This document shows, one piece after another, positions 8,278 through 16,560 of a stretch of DNA of 64,000 bases (position 1 is its first letter; every line of letters begins with the position of its first letter). The DNA is from Stenotrophomonas sp. 704A1. Its GTDB lineage: Bacteria; Pseudomonadota; Gammaproteobacteria; Xanthomonadales; Xanthomonadaceae. Made by a program: the position numbers and the translations under genes. The notes under the pieces are model-generated. The model had not been told where the DNA came from. It made no database searches and saw only the letters and a list, made by a program, of their open reading frames with translations. The DNA is taken from assembly GCF_030549525.1 (NCBI RefSeq), contig NZ_CP130831.1:1947501-2011500 (forward strand). The letters run 5' to 3'.

Positions 8278-8658
8278 GTGTTGAAAGGATGGACGATCAA
8301 GTTCGCCGAAGTGAGAGGCGACGGCCCTCTTGGTTCCAATGTCGCGATCACCGCCATGGGGCCCTCCACCCAGTCGCAGCTCTTCATCGGGGACTTGGAT
8401 GGATGGGGAGCTGATACCCATGACTCGCAGTCCCCGCCAGGGGCGGGAGTCGCCTATGTAGGGTTGAAGTTCGAGCGGGTGGACCAGTATGTGATTACTG
8501 CGCATCAGGTAGTCAAGGGCATGCCGGGGCGGAAAGCCCCGTTCTATCGTTTGATTTGCAATCAGCCACTCGTAATTGGGCGAGAGGTTGAGTGCATATC
8601 GCTCACAGTGGGGGCTGACCCTGCTGTCCGTACTCTTGTGATTACCGAAATGCACTGA
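8278..8658 (+). CDS. Moron-like cargo gene, function unknown
   Basis: 126 aa from the GTG at 8278 (AAAGGAG lies 5 bp upstream); a TTG one codon later is an alternative. The protein is beta-rich (WTIKFAEVRGDG, VAYVGLKFERVDQYVITAHQV, LVIGREVECISLTVGAD) and not recognised. Codon use is visibly more relaxed than in flanking genes. It is followed by two strong intrinsic terminators and interrupts the usual tail terminator-tail tube order. Those are the features of a moron, a small gene added to a phage late operon and often expressed in the lysogen. Confidence 0.6.
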   Translation: MLKGWTIKFAEVRGDGPLGSNVAITAMGPSTQSQLFIGDLDGWGADTHDSQSPPGAGVAYVGLKFERVDQYVITAHQVVKGMPGRKAPFYRLICNQPLVIGREVECISLTVGADPAVRTLVITEMH

Positions 8659-8677
8659 GCGTCGGAACTTGCACCCC

Positions 8678-8710
8678 AAAGGCCCGCCCACCAGCGGGCC
8701 TTTCTGTTTT
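8678..8710 (+). terminator. Intrinsic terminator, symmetric
   Basis: AAAGGCCCGC, a CCACCA loop, then GCGGGCCTTT and CTGTTTT. The flanking A and T runs would make it work in both directions. It directly follows the moron-like gene. Confidence 0.85.
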
Positions 8711-8716
8711 CCAACG

Positions 8717-8741
8717 ACCCCGCCCCGTGGCGGGTTTTTTT
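8717..8741 (+). terminator. Second tandem intrinsic terminator
   Basis: CCCGCC, loop CCGT, GGCGGG, then seven T. A strong second terminator only 25 bp before the tail tube gene means tail expression must depend on antitermination or on a promoter very close to 8,741-8,766. Confidence 0.88.
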
Positions 8742-8766
8742 ACGCCCATCGCGAGGAGATACGGCT

Positions 8767-9228
8767 ATGGCCGCAGAAGCAAAAACCAACGCAGGATCCA
8801 AGCTCTTCATCTGCGTCCTTCCCCAGAACGAAGACCTCACCGCCACCGAGTTCGCCGCCCTCACCTACGTGCAGGTGAAGAAGGTGGGCAGCATCGGCGA
8901 GCGCGGCATCAACACCAACGTGGTGCAGTACGACACCCTCGACACGCTGGTGGCGCTGAAGGGCAAGGGCATCACCAACGCCGGTGATCCCCAGATCGAG
9001 GTGGCTGAAGATCTGGCAGACCCGGGCCAGGTCGCCATGCGCGCTGCTGGCGCACCGGATGTCCCGGACACCTACGCTTTCAAGATCGAGCGTGCTGACG
9101 GTTCCATCGAATACCTGCGTGGTCTGGTCACCGGCCCGAACGTGCCCGGCGGTCGCAATGAAGACTTCATCCTCAACACCTACACCCTCGGCCTGAACCA
9201 GGTGCCGGTGGTCGTAGAGGCCCCGTAA
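8767..9228 (+). CDS. Major tail tube protein
   Basis: 153 aa, with GAGGAGATACGGCTATG as ribosome site. GSKLFICVLPQNEDLTATEFAALTYVQVKKVGSIGERGINTNVVQYDTLDT followed by the beta-rich remainder matches siphophage tail tube proteins (phage tail tube family). These polymerise into the hollow non-contractile tail. It is followed by the chaperone and tape measure genes in the canonical order. Confidence 0.85.
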   Translation: MAAEAKTNAGSKLFICVLPQNEDLTATEFAALTYVQVKKVGSIGERGINTNVVQYDTLDTLVALKGKGITNAGDPQIEVAEDLADPGQVAMRAAGAPDVPDTYAFKIERADGSIEYLRGLVTGPNVPGGRNEDFILNTYTLGLNQVPVVVEAP

Positions 9229-9328
9229 CCCGAACGCCTCGGGGATAGGGCGGCCGCCTGACAAGCCGGATCTGATCCGGCCGGCTTCCCTGGGGCTCTC
9301 CACCGGATCGTTTCAAAGGATCCCGAAC

Positions 9329-9721
9329 ATGACCGAACTGTCCAACATCGTGGCGGCCGAGCGCCGTCTGGAACTGCTGCACCCGGCAACCCAGGAGCCG
9401 GTGGGCTTGGTGCTGGTCCTGCTGCCCGACACGCACCCGCAGGTGAAGGCCGCAGCCCGCAAGTCCATCAACGACCGCATCAACCACCGCGGCAAGGTGA
9501 CCGCCGAGCAGATCGAAGCCAGCCGCATCGCCATGCTGGCCGCCTCGGTGGGTGGCTGGGAGTGGCAGGGCGATCTGACCTTCCACGGTGACAAGCCGGC
9601 CTTCCAGGAGCAGACCGTGCGGCAGCTGCTGAAGGAACTGCCGTGGGTGGCGGAGCAGGCGGACGCTGCGCTCGGCGAACGGGCAGAGTTCTTTCGCCGA
9701 CCTGACGAAACGGACGGCTGA
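9329..9721 (+). CDS. Tail assembly chaperone, first frame (gpG-like)
   Basis: 130 aa. MTELSNIVAAERRLELLHPATQEPVGLVLVLLPDTHP and the helical remainder match siphophage tail assembly chaperones, which coat the tape measure protein before tube polymerisation. The frame ends at 9721 with TGA. The other open frame already reads as chaperone-like protein before this stop (FADLTKRTAEAVYIAVRYDM), so a fraction of ribosomes probably shifts frame to make a longer gpGT-type product. Confidence 0.82.
   Translation: MTELSNIVAAERRLELLHPATQEPVGLVLVLLPDTHPQVKAAARKSINDRINHRGKVTAEQIEASRIAMLAASVGGWEWQGDLTFHGDKPAFQEQTVRQLLKELPWVAEQADAALGERAEFFRRPDETDG
9689..9697 (+). promoter_or_regulatory. Candidate +1 programmed frameshift site
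   Basis: The zero frame reads GAG TTC TTT CGC CGA. A tRNA-Phe on TTT (9692-9694) can slip one base forward onto TTC (9693-9695), its better partner, and continue GCC GAC CTG in the frame of the following gene. The site resembles the UUU-CGN shift of influenza PA-X. The second frame has no strong ribosome site of its own, which supports frameshifting. A -2 shift would reach the same frame and cannot be excluded. Confidence 0.5.
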
Positions 9722-10052
9722 GGCCGTCTACATCGCCGTCCGCTACGACATGGCGGATGAGAACGGCGAAACGCGGCGGCAGCGCAACGAACGATTCGGC
9801 CTGGCCGAATCCCCCGAGCAAGAGGTACCCGGGGCCGCTGCCCACGTATGGGGCTGGTTCTGGGAACTGTCCGGGCGCCGGCACAGCGGTCCAGAGGCGT
9901 TGACGTTTGCTGACATCGGCCAATGGGCCGCCCTCCTGCAGATCGAACCACTGCCGGAGGAGGTCCAGATGCTGATGGCGATGGACGACCAGTACCTGCG
10001 CGCGGTGCGCGAAGACCAGAAGGCCGCGCGTGAGCGGGCCCAGCAGCAGTAG
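9696..10052 (+). CDS. Tail assembly chaperone, frameshift extension (gpT-like)
   Basis: The frame is open from well before 9696. The first ATG is 9750 (100 aa, MADENGETRRQRNERFG), with no good Shine-Dalgarno upstream. Residues read before that ATG (ADLTKRTAEAVYIAVRYD) continue smoothly into the rest, so the natural product is probably the C-terminal extension of the upstream chaperone. The domain contains VWGWFWELSGRR and a charged C-terminal helix, as in chaperones that bind tape measure protein. If translated separately, it would start at 9750. Confidence 0.7.
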   Translation, partial: ADLTKRTAEAVYIAVRYDMADENGETRRQRNERFGLAESPEQEVPGAAAHVWGWFWELSGRRHSGPEALTFADIGQWAALLQIEPLPEEVQMLMAMDDQYLRAVREDQKAARERAQQQ

Positions 10053-10065
10053 CACAGGAGCCCCG

Positions 10066-12969
10066 ATGGACATCGCAGAGCTTGGGTACAAGGTCGACAG
10101 TAGCGGGCTGTTGGAGGGCACGAAGGCCCTTGATGAGAACGCCGCTGCCGCTGACAAGGCTGGGGCTGCTGCCGAGCGCCTGGAGAAGTCCCAGAAGGGC
10201 ACGGGCAAGTCTGCGTCCTTCTGGGCGAACGAGCAGGCCAAGATCAACGCCCGCGTGCAGGAGATGGAGCAGATCGAGCAGCGCGCCGGCAGGGCAACAC
10301 AGCAGGCCGCGCGGGCCACGGAAGCCCGCGAGCTGAACCTGCAGAAGCTGCTGGGACAGATCAATCCGACCGTCTCCGCGCTGGCAAAGCTGGCCGATCA
10401 GGAGGACAAGCTGGCCCGTGCCCGTGATCTTGGGCTGCTCAAGCCGCAAGTCTGGCAGCAGTACCAGACACAGCTGGATGCGACGCGTGCGAGGGTGATG
10501 AACACGGCGCAGGGCACCGATGTGCTTTCGGGCCGGCTGGGACAGCTGAACCTCAGGGCGGTGGAGACACAGCAGTCCATCGTGGCGCTGTTCCGCGCTC
10601 TGGCTAGCGGCGACATCGGGCAGGCCCAAGGGTCCATCACGTCCCTGACGGCGCGCACCGGTGCACTGAACGGTGTGATGACAGCCACTGGCCTCGCGGT
10701 TGGCGCCGCAGTCCTGGCCCTCGCTGGGCTGTCGGCCATTGCCGTGACCGGCTACATGGAGCTGCGGAAGCTGGAGGGCCAGGTAGCGGCCACCGGCACC
10801 GCTGCCGGCCTCACCGCGGGGCAGCTGCTGGCCATGCGCAAGGAGATCGGCAGCGCCAGTGGCAGCTACAAGGAAGCCGGAGCCGCCATCGAGCAGCTGG
10901 TCCAGCAGGGCAATGCCAGCGGGCAGACCCTGCAGCTGATGGCGTCTGCCGCAGTGAACCTGGCTGACCTGACTGGCAGCTCGATCAGCAGCACCGTCGG
11001 CGAGGTTCGCAGCCTGGCGGAGGGCGGGGCAGATGCACTGGTGAAGCTCAATGACCGGTACAACTTCCTGACGCCTGAGATCTACCGGCACATCGAAGCG
11101 ATCCGGGAGCAGCGCGGCGACTATGCGGCCACCGAGGCCGCGCTGGAGCAGCTGGACGGGACCATGCGGGACCGGGCCAGCAGCATGGCCGACAGCGCGG
11201 GCGTGGTCGAGAAAGCATGGAAGGGAGCACTGGCAGCGCTTGAAGACACTTGGGAGAAGATCAAAGGGATTGGTCGGGACGATTTTGACAGTCAAATTGA
11301 GCGCGCAAAAAAGAACATCGAGTACTTTCAGGCCCTGCAGCGCAGTCCTATCCCGGGGGATGCCTCACGCGGCTCGGCTGGGGAGAGTGCCGCCCGCCAG
11401 CGCATCGCCCAGCTGCAGCAGTGGAAGGCGGAGATGGCTGATGGTGCGGCCATCATTGGGCAGGTACACAAATACGACCGTGACGTCATCGCAGCGGAGC
11501 GAGAGCTTGCGAGGGAGCGCGCGGTTGCCGACGAGGCGGTGAAGGCCAGGATGGCTGGGCTCGACCGAGAGGCTGCCAAGCGTCAGGCCATCAACAAGAT
11601 CATCGCCGACTACAACAAGCTCGCCGACAACGATGCACGGCACTTCGACGGATCCATGCAGAGGCTCATCGCGAAGGCGGAAGCCGATGTCGACAAGTCC
11701 TTCAACCGCAGCGAGGGCGTGGGCAGGCGCAATGGCGACGACAGCGCTGCGAGGAACATCCTGGCGTCCGCACAGCGCCAGATCGAGGCCAACAAGCAGC
11801 TGGTCGACACCGGCGTCAAGGTGACCGACAGCGAGCGCCAGGCCATGGCCATCGAGCAGCTGCTGGCCAAGAGCAAGAACACCATGACGGACTCCACCCG
11901 AACCCTGCTGGAGGCGGCCAAGCAGGAACTCCTCACTTCCGGGCAGAAGGCTACGGCGTACACCAAGGAGAAGGAGGCGGCAGAGGCTCTGGCCCGGCAA
12001 CAGGCGATCCTCGCGCAGGCTGGGGCGAACCGTGACCGCGCTAACGAGCTCGACCTGATGGGCATGGGACGTGGCTCGGATGCGGTGGCGATGCTGCGCC
12101 GGCAGCTGGACATCCAGCGCGAGTACCAGGACGAACTGAAGCGCCTGGGCAGCCGCGACGTGGCTAAGGACAAGGAGACGTGGGACCTGATGGCGGCCAA
12201 CGCTGCAGCATTCCGCGACACGGAGCTGGCTAAGGAGCGCACTTTCCAGGAGCAGCGCCTGGCGATGCTGGGTGACTGGCGGGCCGGCGTGCGTCGCGCA
12301 TGGGAGGACTACTCCTTCGCCGCCGGCAACGCGCTTGAGCAGGCCAACGGGCTGATGAACACCGCGCTGAGCGGCTGGGAGGATGCTTGGGTCCGGTTTG
12401 CCCAGACTGGAAAACTGTCATTCCGGGACATGGCCAATGCCATCATCGCCGACCTCGCGCGCATCGCGGCCAAGCAGGCGGCGGTGGGGATCATCAACGC
12501 GGTTGCCAGTGCCTGGGGCGGTGGAGGCGGCGGTGGGACGTACACCGGCGACGGTACTGGGGCAGGATCCATCGGCGGGTTTGGCAACAACCTGGCGAAT
12601 TTCGGCGGCGGCAGGGCCAAGGGCGGACCGGTGCGCGGCTCGACGCTGTACGAAGTGGGTGAGGGCGGCCGACCGGAGCTGTTCAGCGATGGCCGTGGCC
12701 GCACGTACCTGATTCCCGGCAACGATGGTCAGGTGATCCCCGCAGCTGCTGGTGCTAGCGGTGGTCCAGCTGCAGCCGCTGGTCCCGCGCAGATCAACGT
12801 CCAAGTGGTCGTGAACAGCGACGGCAGCACGGATGCCGACGGCGATACCGCGCTAATGCAACAGTTCGGCCAGGAGCTGGGCCGGTTCGTTGAATCCAAG
12901 TACCGAGAACTGCAGACCCGAGACCTGCGGCCAGGCGGGACTCTGCATGCCATGGGGGCACGCGCATGA
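10066..12969 (+). CDS. Tail tape measure protein
   Basis: 967 aa from the ATG at 10066, preceded by CAGGAG; a GTG at 10030 is in frame but lies inside the previous gene. MDIAELGYKVDSSGL is a typical tape measure N-terminus. Long coiled-coil stretches follow, with a hydrophobic segment at about residues 200-230 (TGLAVGAAVLALAGLSAIAV). The C-terminal part (SFAAGNALEQANGLM, FRDMANAIIADLARIAAKQA, Gly-rich, then GGRPELFSDGRGRTYLIPG) is that of lambda gpH-type proteins. It sets tail length and is ejected at infection. Confidence 0.92.
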   Translation: MDIAELGYKVDSSGLLEGTKALDENAAAADKAGAAAERLEKSQKGTGKSASFWANEQAKINARVQEMEQIEQRAGRATQQAARATEARELNLQKLLGQINPTVSALAKLADQEDKLARARDLGLLKPQVWQQYQTQLDATRARVMNTAQGTDVLSGRLGQLNLRAVETQQSIVALFRALASGDIGQAQGSITSLTARTGALNGVMTATGLAVGAAVLALAGLSAIAVTGYMELRKLEGQVAATGTAAGLTAGQLLAMRKEIGSASGSYKEAGAAIEQLVQQGNASGQTLQLMASAAVNLADLTGSSISSTVGEVRSLAEGGADALVKLNDRYNFLTPEIYRHIEAIREQRGDYAATEAALEQLDGTMRDRASSMADSAGVVEKAWKGALAALEDTWEKIKGIGRDDFDSQIERAKKNIEYFQALQRSPIPGDASRGSAGESAARQRIAQLQQWKAEMADGAAIIGQVHKYDRDVIAAERELARERAVADEAVKARMAGLDREAAKRQAINKIIADYNKLADNDARHFDGSMQRLIAKAEADVDKSFNRSEGVGRRNGDDSAARNILASAQRQIEANKQLVDTGVKVTDSERQAMAIEQLLAKSKNTMTDSTRTLLEAAKQELLTSGQKATAYTKEKEAAEALARQQAILAQAGANRDRANELDLMGMGRGSDAVAMLRRQLDIQREYQDELKRLGSRDVAKDKETWDLMAANAAAFRDTELAKERTFQEQRLAMLGDWRAGVRRAWEDYSFAAGNALEQANGLMNTALSGWEDAWVRFAQTGKLSFRDMANAIIADLARIAAKQAAVGIINAVASAWGGGGGGGTYTGDGTGAGSIGGFGNNLANFGGGRAKGGPVRGSTLYEVGEGGRPELFSDGRGRTYLIPGNDGQVIPAAAGASGGPAAAAGPAQINVQVVVNSDGSTDADGDTALMQQFGQELGRFVESKYRELQTRDLRPGGTLHAMGARA

Positions 12970-13295
12970 CGGACACCTTCAGCTGGGTGCCCACGCGGAC
13001 AGGTGGCGGCACGGCCAACTCGGTCGTGCGCCGCGCCAAGTTCGGAGACGGCTACAGCCAGAGCGCGCCGGACGGATTGAATGCGAGGTGGCGTTCATAC
13101 CAGCTCACGTTCACCGGCCCGCAGACCCGTATCGATCAGATCATCGCGTTCCTCGATGCCCATGTCGGCCACTCCTTCTACTGGCACAGCCCCCGTGGCC
13201 TGCTGCTGTTCCAGTGCGACACGCACAGCGAACCGCTACCGACCGGCCTGGTGCACAGCATCACGGCCACGTTCGAACAAACGTTCCAGCCGTAA
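12966..13295 (+). CDS. Minor tail protein, gpM-like
   Basis: 109 aa, overlapping the tape measure stop by 4 bp. The pattern SVVRRAKFGDGYSQSAPDGLNARW...DQIIAFLDAHVGHSFYWHSP...TATFEQTF is that of the Phage_min_tail family (lambda gpM). Members belong to the tail tip complex and are needed before gpL incorporation. Confidence 0.88.
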   Translation: MTDTFSWVPTRTGGGTANSVVRRAKFGDGYSQSAPDGLNARWRSYQLTFTGPQTRIDQIIAFLDAHVGHSFYWHSPRGLLLFQCDTHSEPLPTGLVHSITATFEQTFQP

Positions 13296-13304
13296 GGAAT
13301 AGCC

Positions 13305-13787
13305 ATGGCACGCCAAGTAATCGACACCACCACCAACCACGGGTCCTACACCGGCGACCCGGCAAAGGTGGCGTTCGGCAAGATCAACGACATGACGCAG
13401 GAGCTATACACAGCCACCGCTGAGTCGTCCGAGGTCGCATATGCTGAAACCCAGGCACCGTTCAGTGCGTCAAATGTCGCTGACGTCCCAGGGCTATCGG
13501 TCACGTTCGTAGTCCCCGCCAAGCCGATGCTCGTGACCTTTGGTGGGTCTGTAACCAACACCACAGTGGGTTCAGTGATGACTCTCGTAGTTAACGGGGA
13601 ACAGAGATCTCAGATCGTGTACCAGGCATCTGGATATCTCACCCTCTTTCGCGAGGTTCGGATTGGAGACCTACCGGTGGGTTCCACGGCAACCATCAAG
13701 GTCAGGCTGGCCAGCCTCAACACCTCGGCCAACGCCAGTCTCTTCGGCGGGACTGGTGACCGCCCCTATCTCGGGGTGCGTACCTAA
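13305..13787 (+). CDS. Fibre/adaptor-like tail protein, function unknown
   Basis: 160 aa. The N-terminus (DTTTNHGSYTGDPAKVAFGKINDMTQELY) resembles the short particle-attachment segment at the start of many phage tail fibres and spikes. The remainder is beta-sandwich-like (SVTFVVPAKPMLVTFGGSVTNTTVGSVMTLVVNGE). Codon use is less GC-biased than in neighbouring tail genes. Its TAA overlaps the ATG of the hydrolase gene (TAATG), so the two are translationally coupled. A role as adaptor for that hydrolase is inferred. Confidence 0.6.
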   Translation: MARQVIDTTTNHGSYTGDPAKVAFGKINDMTQELYTATAESSEVAYAETQAPFSASNVADVPGLSVTFVVPAKPMLVTFGGSVTNTTVGSVMTLVVNGEQRSQIVYQASGYLTLFREVRIGDLPVGSTATIKVRLASLNTSANASLFGGTGDRPYLGVRT

Positions 13788-14491
13788 TGTTTGTTGGCTA
13801 TTCGGTAGGAATCGTGTACCCGGGAGAAGGGGAGATCATCATCCGCCCCAGCACTCCGCCGGCATCACCACGCTACTTGATCTTCGTTCACGGAGCGAGC
13901 GAAACCTGTACGTCATGGATGGGCATCAGCGACCGCTGGAGACAGTTCCGTGCGATGGTTGATCTGGGATACACGATTGTCTTAACCGACATGGGGGGCA
14001 AGCAGACTTGGGGCAACGATACGCAGCAGAGCCGCATCACTGCGGCCTACAACTATGTCCAGGCCCTGCCGGGCGCAACTCCAAAGGTGGCGGTGTTCGG
14101 CCAATCGATGGGCGGCCTGGGAAGCCTGATATGGGCTGCCAACAACTCTTCGAAGATCGACCGGCTGGGACTGATCTTGCCAGTGATCAACCTCGCCGAC
14201 ATCCACAACCGGCAGGATTACCACACTGATCTCATCAACTTGGCTTACGGTGGATACAACGAGGACGTGCAGGGTGCTTCTCGAAATCCCCTACGGCTCG
14301 CCGCTGCTGGAAAGCTCAACGGTGTTCGGATGCGGATGTGGTACGGCCTCGAAGACGAGCTTTGTAGGCCCATCTACGGTCAGCAGTTCGCATTGGCTAC
14401 CGGCTGTGAGGCCTTTCCAGTGGCAGCCGGCCATACCGAGGCTGCGGGAATCCACGTTCTGAGCCGCGATATACAGGAGTTTCTCCGATGA
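13787..14491 (+). CDS. Alpha/beta hydrolase embedded in the tail operon
   Basis: 234 aa. The nucleophile elbow GQSMGG places Ser107, HG at 35-36 forms the oxyanion region, and Asp190 (GLEDE) and His216 (AGHTEA) complete a plausible triad. The order of strands and helices is that of a single-domain esterase or lipase-like hydrolase. It has no signal peptide and lies between gpM and gpL, so it is more likely a tail-tip enzyme acting on a surface polymer ester than a cytoplasmic enzyme. Codon use suggests recent acquisition. It overlaps gpL by 4 bp. The substrate is unknown. Confidence 0.75.
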   Translation: MFVGYSVGIVYPGEGEIIIRPSTPPASPRYLIFVHGASETCTSWMGISDRWRQFRAMVDLGYTIVLTDMGGKQTWGNDTQQSRITAAYNYVQALPGATPKVAVFGQSMGGLGSLIWAANNSSKIDRLGLILPVINLADIHNRQDYHTDLINLAYGGYNEDVQGASRNPLRLAAAGKLNGVRMRMWYGLEDELCRPIYGQQFALATGCEAFPVAAGHTEAAGIHVLSRDIQEFLR

Positions 14492-15183
14492 TCACCGCAG
14501 ACGCCCAGCAGCTCGAACCCGGTGGCCGCATCACGCTGTTCGAATTGGACGCCAGCAGCTTCGGTGCTGATCAGCTGTTCTTCCACGCGCACCTGCAGTC
14601 GGGGGTAATCTGGTGGCAGGGGCAGGAGTACGGACCCTGGCCGATCGAGGCCACGGGCTTTGCGCGCACCGGTGACCAGCCGCCGAACCCTCGGCTGAAG
14701 GTCAGCAACATCGACGGGCGCATCACGGCCATGTGCCTGCTGTTCGGCGACCTGGTCGGCGCGCGGCTCATCCGCCGGCAGACCCTGGCCAAGTACCTCG
14801 ATGCGGTGAATTTCCCCGGCGGCAACCCCACGGCCGACCCGGACGAGCATTTTCTGGACGAGATCTGGTTCATCGAGCGCAAGGTCGGGGAGGACAAGCA
14901 GACCGTCGAGTTCGAGCTGACCACCGCAATCGACCTCAACGGCGAGCAGTTGCCAGGCCGGCAGGTGATCGCCGGCGTCTGCGGTTGGCTCATTCGTGGC
15001 GGCTACCGCGGTCCCTACTGCGGCTACAACGGGCCGGCGGTGGCCGATGCCGACGACGTACCCACCACAGACCCGGCGCGGGACCAGTGCGGGGGCAGGG
15101 TGGGCAGCTGCAAGCTCCGCTTCGGCGCGGACAAGCCGCTGCCCTACGGCGGCTTCCCGGCCGCCGGCCTGCTGCGCACCTGA
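14488..15183 (+). CDS. Minor tail protein L
   Basis: 231 aa. PNPRLKVSNIDGRITAM, ARLIRRQTL and the C-terminal cysteines C165, C178, C201 and C208 match lambda gpL. In lambda these four cysteines coordinate an iron-sulphur cluster in the tail tip. It is coupled to the hydrolase gene by a 4-bp overlap and precedes gpK in the usual order. Confidence 0.9.
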   Translation: MITADAQQLEPGGRITLFELDASSFGADQLFFHAHLQSGVIWWQGQEYGPWPIEATGFARTGDQPPNPRLKVSNIDGRITAMCLLFGDLVGARLIRRQTLAKYLDAVNFPGGNPTADPDEHFLDEIWFIERKVGEDKQTVEFELTTAIDLNGEQLPGRQVIAGVCGWLIRGGYRGPYCGYNGPAVADADDVPTTDPARDQCGGRVGSCKLRFGADKPLPYGGFPAAGLLRT

Positions 15184-15242
15184 CGCAACCCGCGCCCCGC
15201 ATCCTACAGCCCGCCATGCGCGGGCTTTTCTATGAGCGAACC

Positions 15243-15983
15243 ATGGAACTGAGCACCCTCCAGGCCATCCAGGCGCATGCCGTGGCCGAGTACCCGCGCG
15301 AGTGCTGCGGCCTGATCGTGGCCGCTGCCGAAGGCGAGACCTACCGCCCGTGCCGGAACGTGGCCACCACGCCCAGCGAGCACTTCCGGCTGCCTGCCGA
15401 GGACTTTGCCGACGCGGAGGACCAGGGCCAGGTGCTGGCCGTCGTGCACAGCCATCCGAATGCCCCTGCAACCGCGTCGGACGCCGACCGCCTCATGTGT
15501 GAGGCCAGCGGCCTGCCGTGGCACATCGTGAGCGTGGGCCAGGTCACCGGTGCCGACCCGGAATGCGGCGACCTGCAGACCATACAGCCGACCGGCTACG
15601 TCGCCCCGCTTGTGGGCCGGCAGTTCGCCCACGGCATTCTCGACTGCTACACCCTGGTGCGGGACTTCTACAGCCGCGAGCTGGGAATCGCCCTCAGCCA
15701 GTACGAGCGCGAGGACGACTGGTGGGAGAAGGGACAGGATCTCTACAGCCTGGACAGGTTGCGCGCCGAGGGCTTCGAGCCGATCGACGGCGATCCGCAG
15801 CGCGGTGACATGGTGCTGATGCAGATCCGTTCGCCGGTGCCGAACCACGCCGGCATCTACCTAGGTGACGGCCAGATGCTGCACCACATGCACGGCCGGC
15901 TGTCGGAGGTGATCACCTACGGCGGCATGTGGGCCGAGCGCACCTGCTACATCGTCCGCCATAGGGAGGCTCGCCATGACTGA
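15243..15983 (+). CDS. Tail tip peptidase, gpK-like (JAMM + NlpC/P60)
   Basis: 246 aa from the ATG at 15243; an in-frame ATG at 15216 is possible. The N-terminal JAMM/Mov34 domain has Glu20 (EYPRECCG), HSHP (His69, His71) and Asp80. The C-terminal NlpC/P60 domain has Cys135 (ILDCYTLVRDFY) and His202 (NHAGIYLGDG). This is the lambda gpK architecture: a peptidoglycan endopeptidase used at the tail tip during entry. It overlaps gpI by 8 bp. Confidence 0.9.
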   Translation: MELSTLQAIQAHAVAEYPRECCGLIVAAAEGETYRPCRNVATTPSEHFRLPAEDFADAEDQGQVLAVVHSHPNAPATASDADRLMCEASGLPWHIVSVGQVTGADPECGDLQTIQPTGYVAPLVGRQFAHGILDCYTLVRDFYSRELGIALSQYEREDDWWEKGQDLYSLDRLRAEGFEPIDGDPQRGDMVLMQIRSPVPNHAGIYLGDGQMLHHMHGRLSEVITYGGMWAERTCYIVRHREARHD

Positions 15984-16560
15984 GCGTCTGCGCACTATCC
16001 GCCTGTATGGCCAACTGGGCAGCCGCTTCGGCCGCTCGTTCCGTTTGGCTGTGAACAGCCCTGCCGAAGCCGTCCACGCGCTGTGCGCGATCCTCCCGGG
16101 CTTCCAGCAGTACCTCACGCGAGCGAAGGAGAATGGCATGGCCTTCGCGGTCTTCGTGGGCAAGCAGAACCTGACGAAGGATCAGCTGCAGGATCCGCCA
16201 GGACAGCAGGACATCCGCATCGCGCCAGTGCTGCTCGGTAGCAAGCGCGGGGGGATATTGAACATCATCCTTGGCGTGGTGCTGATCGTTGTGGGTGTAT
16301 GGACCCAGAACTACAACCTCGTAATTCAGGGCGCCGTGATGGTTGTCGGGGGCGTTGTTCAGATGCTGGGACCGCAGCCCAAGGGCCTTGGCTCCCAGGA
16401 CAGTGCCGAGAATCGTCCGAATTACAGCATGAACGGAACCGTCAACACCCAGGCCCAGGGCAACCCTGTGCCCGTGGCGTACGGTGGGCACGACCAGAAG
16501 GGCATGCTCATCGGTTCTGCGGTGATCAGCGGCGGCATCATGGCGGAGGACCAGCTTTGA
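15976..16560 (+). CDS. Tail assembly protein I
   Basis: 194 aa. RTIRLYGQLGSRFGRSFRLAV with AVHALCAILPGFQQYL matches the lambda gpI family. A hydrophobic Gly-rich segment (IILGVVLIVVGVW, VVGGVVQMLG) and the C-terminal PVPVAYGG and GSAVISGGI are also characteristic. It helps assemble the tip complex with gpJ. Its TGA overlaps the proposed TTG start of gpJ. Confidence 0.88.
   Translation: MTERLRTIRLYGQLGSRFGRSFRLAVNSPAEAVHALCAILPGFQQYLTRAKENGMAFAVFVGKQNLTKDQLQDPPGQQDIRIAPVLLGSKRGGILNIILGVVLIVVGVWTQNYNLVIQGAVMVVGGVVQMLGPQPKGLGSQDSAENRPNYSMNGTVNTQAQGNPVPVAYGGHDQKGMLIGSAVISGGIMAEDQL

Noticed and set aside
8678..8741. Transposon end or insertion sequence scar at the moron
   Set aside because: The inverted sequences are terminator stems with T runs; there is no transposase and no target duplication.
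9313..11295. A 660-codon minus-strand open frame across the chaperone and tape measure genes
   Set aside because: It crosses several real + strand genes and has no domain pattern.
14733..15242. The long upstream extension of the gpK reading frame
   Set aside because: It overlaps gpL in another frame; JAMM homology begins at MELSTLQAIQ, so the start was placed at 15243.
16299..16556. The upstream extension of the gpJ frame
   Set aside because: It lies inside gpI; the TTG at 16557 couples to the gpI stop and fits the conserved N-terminus.
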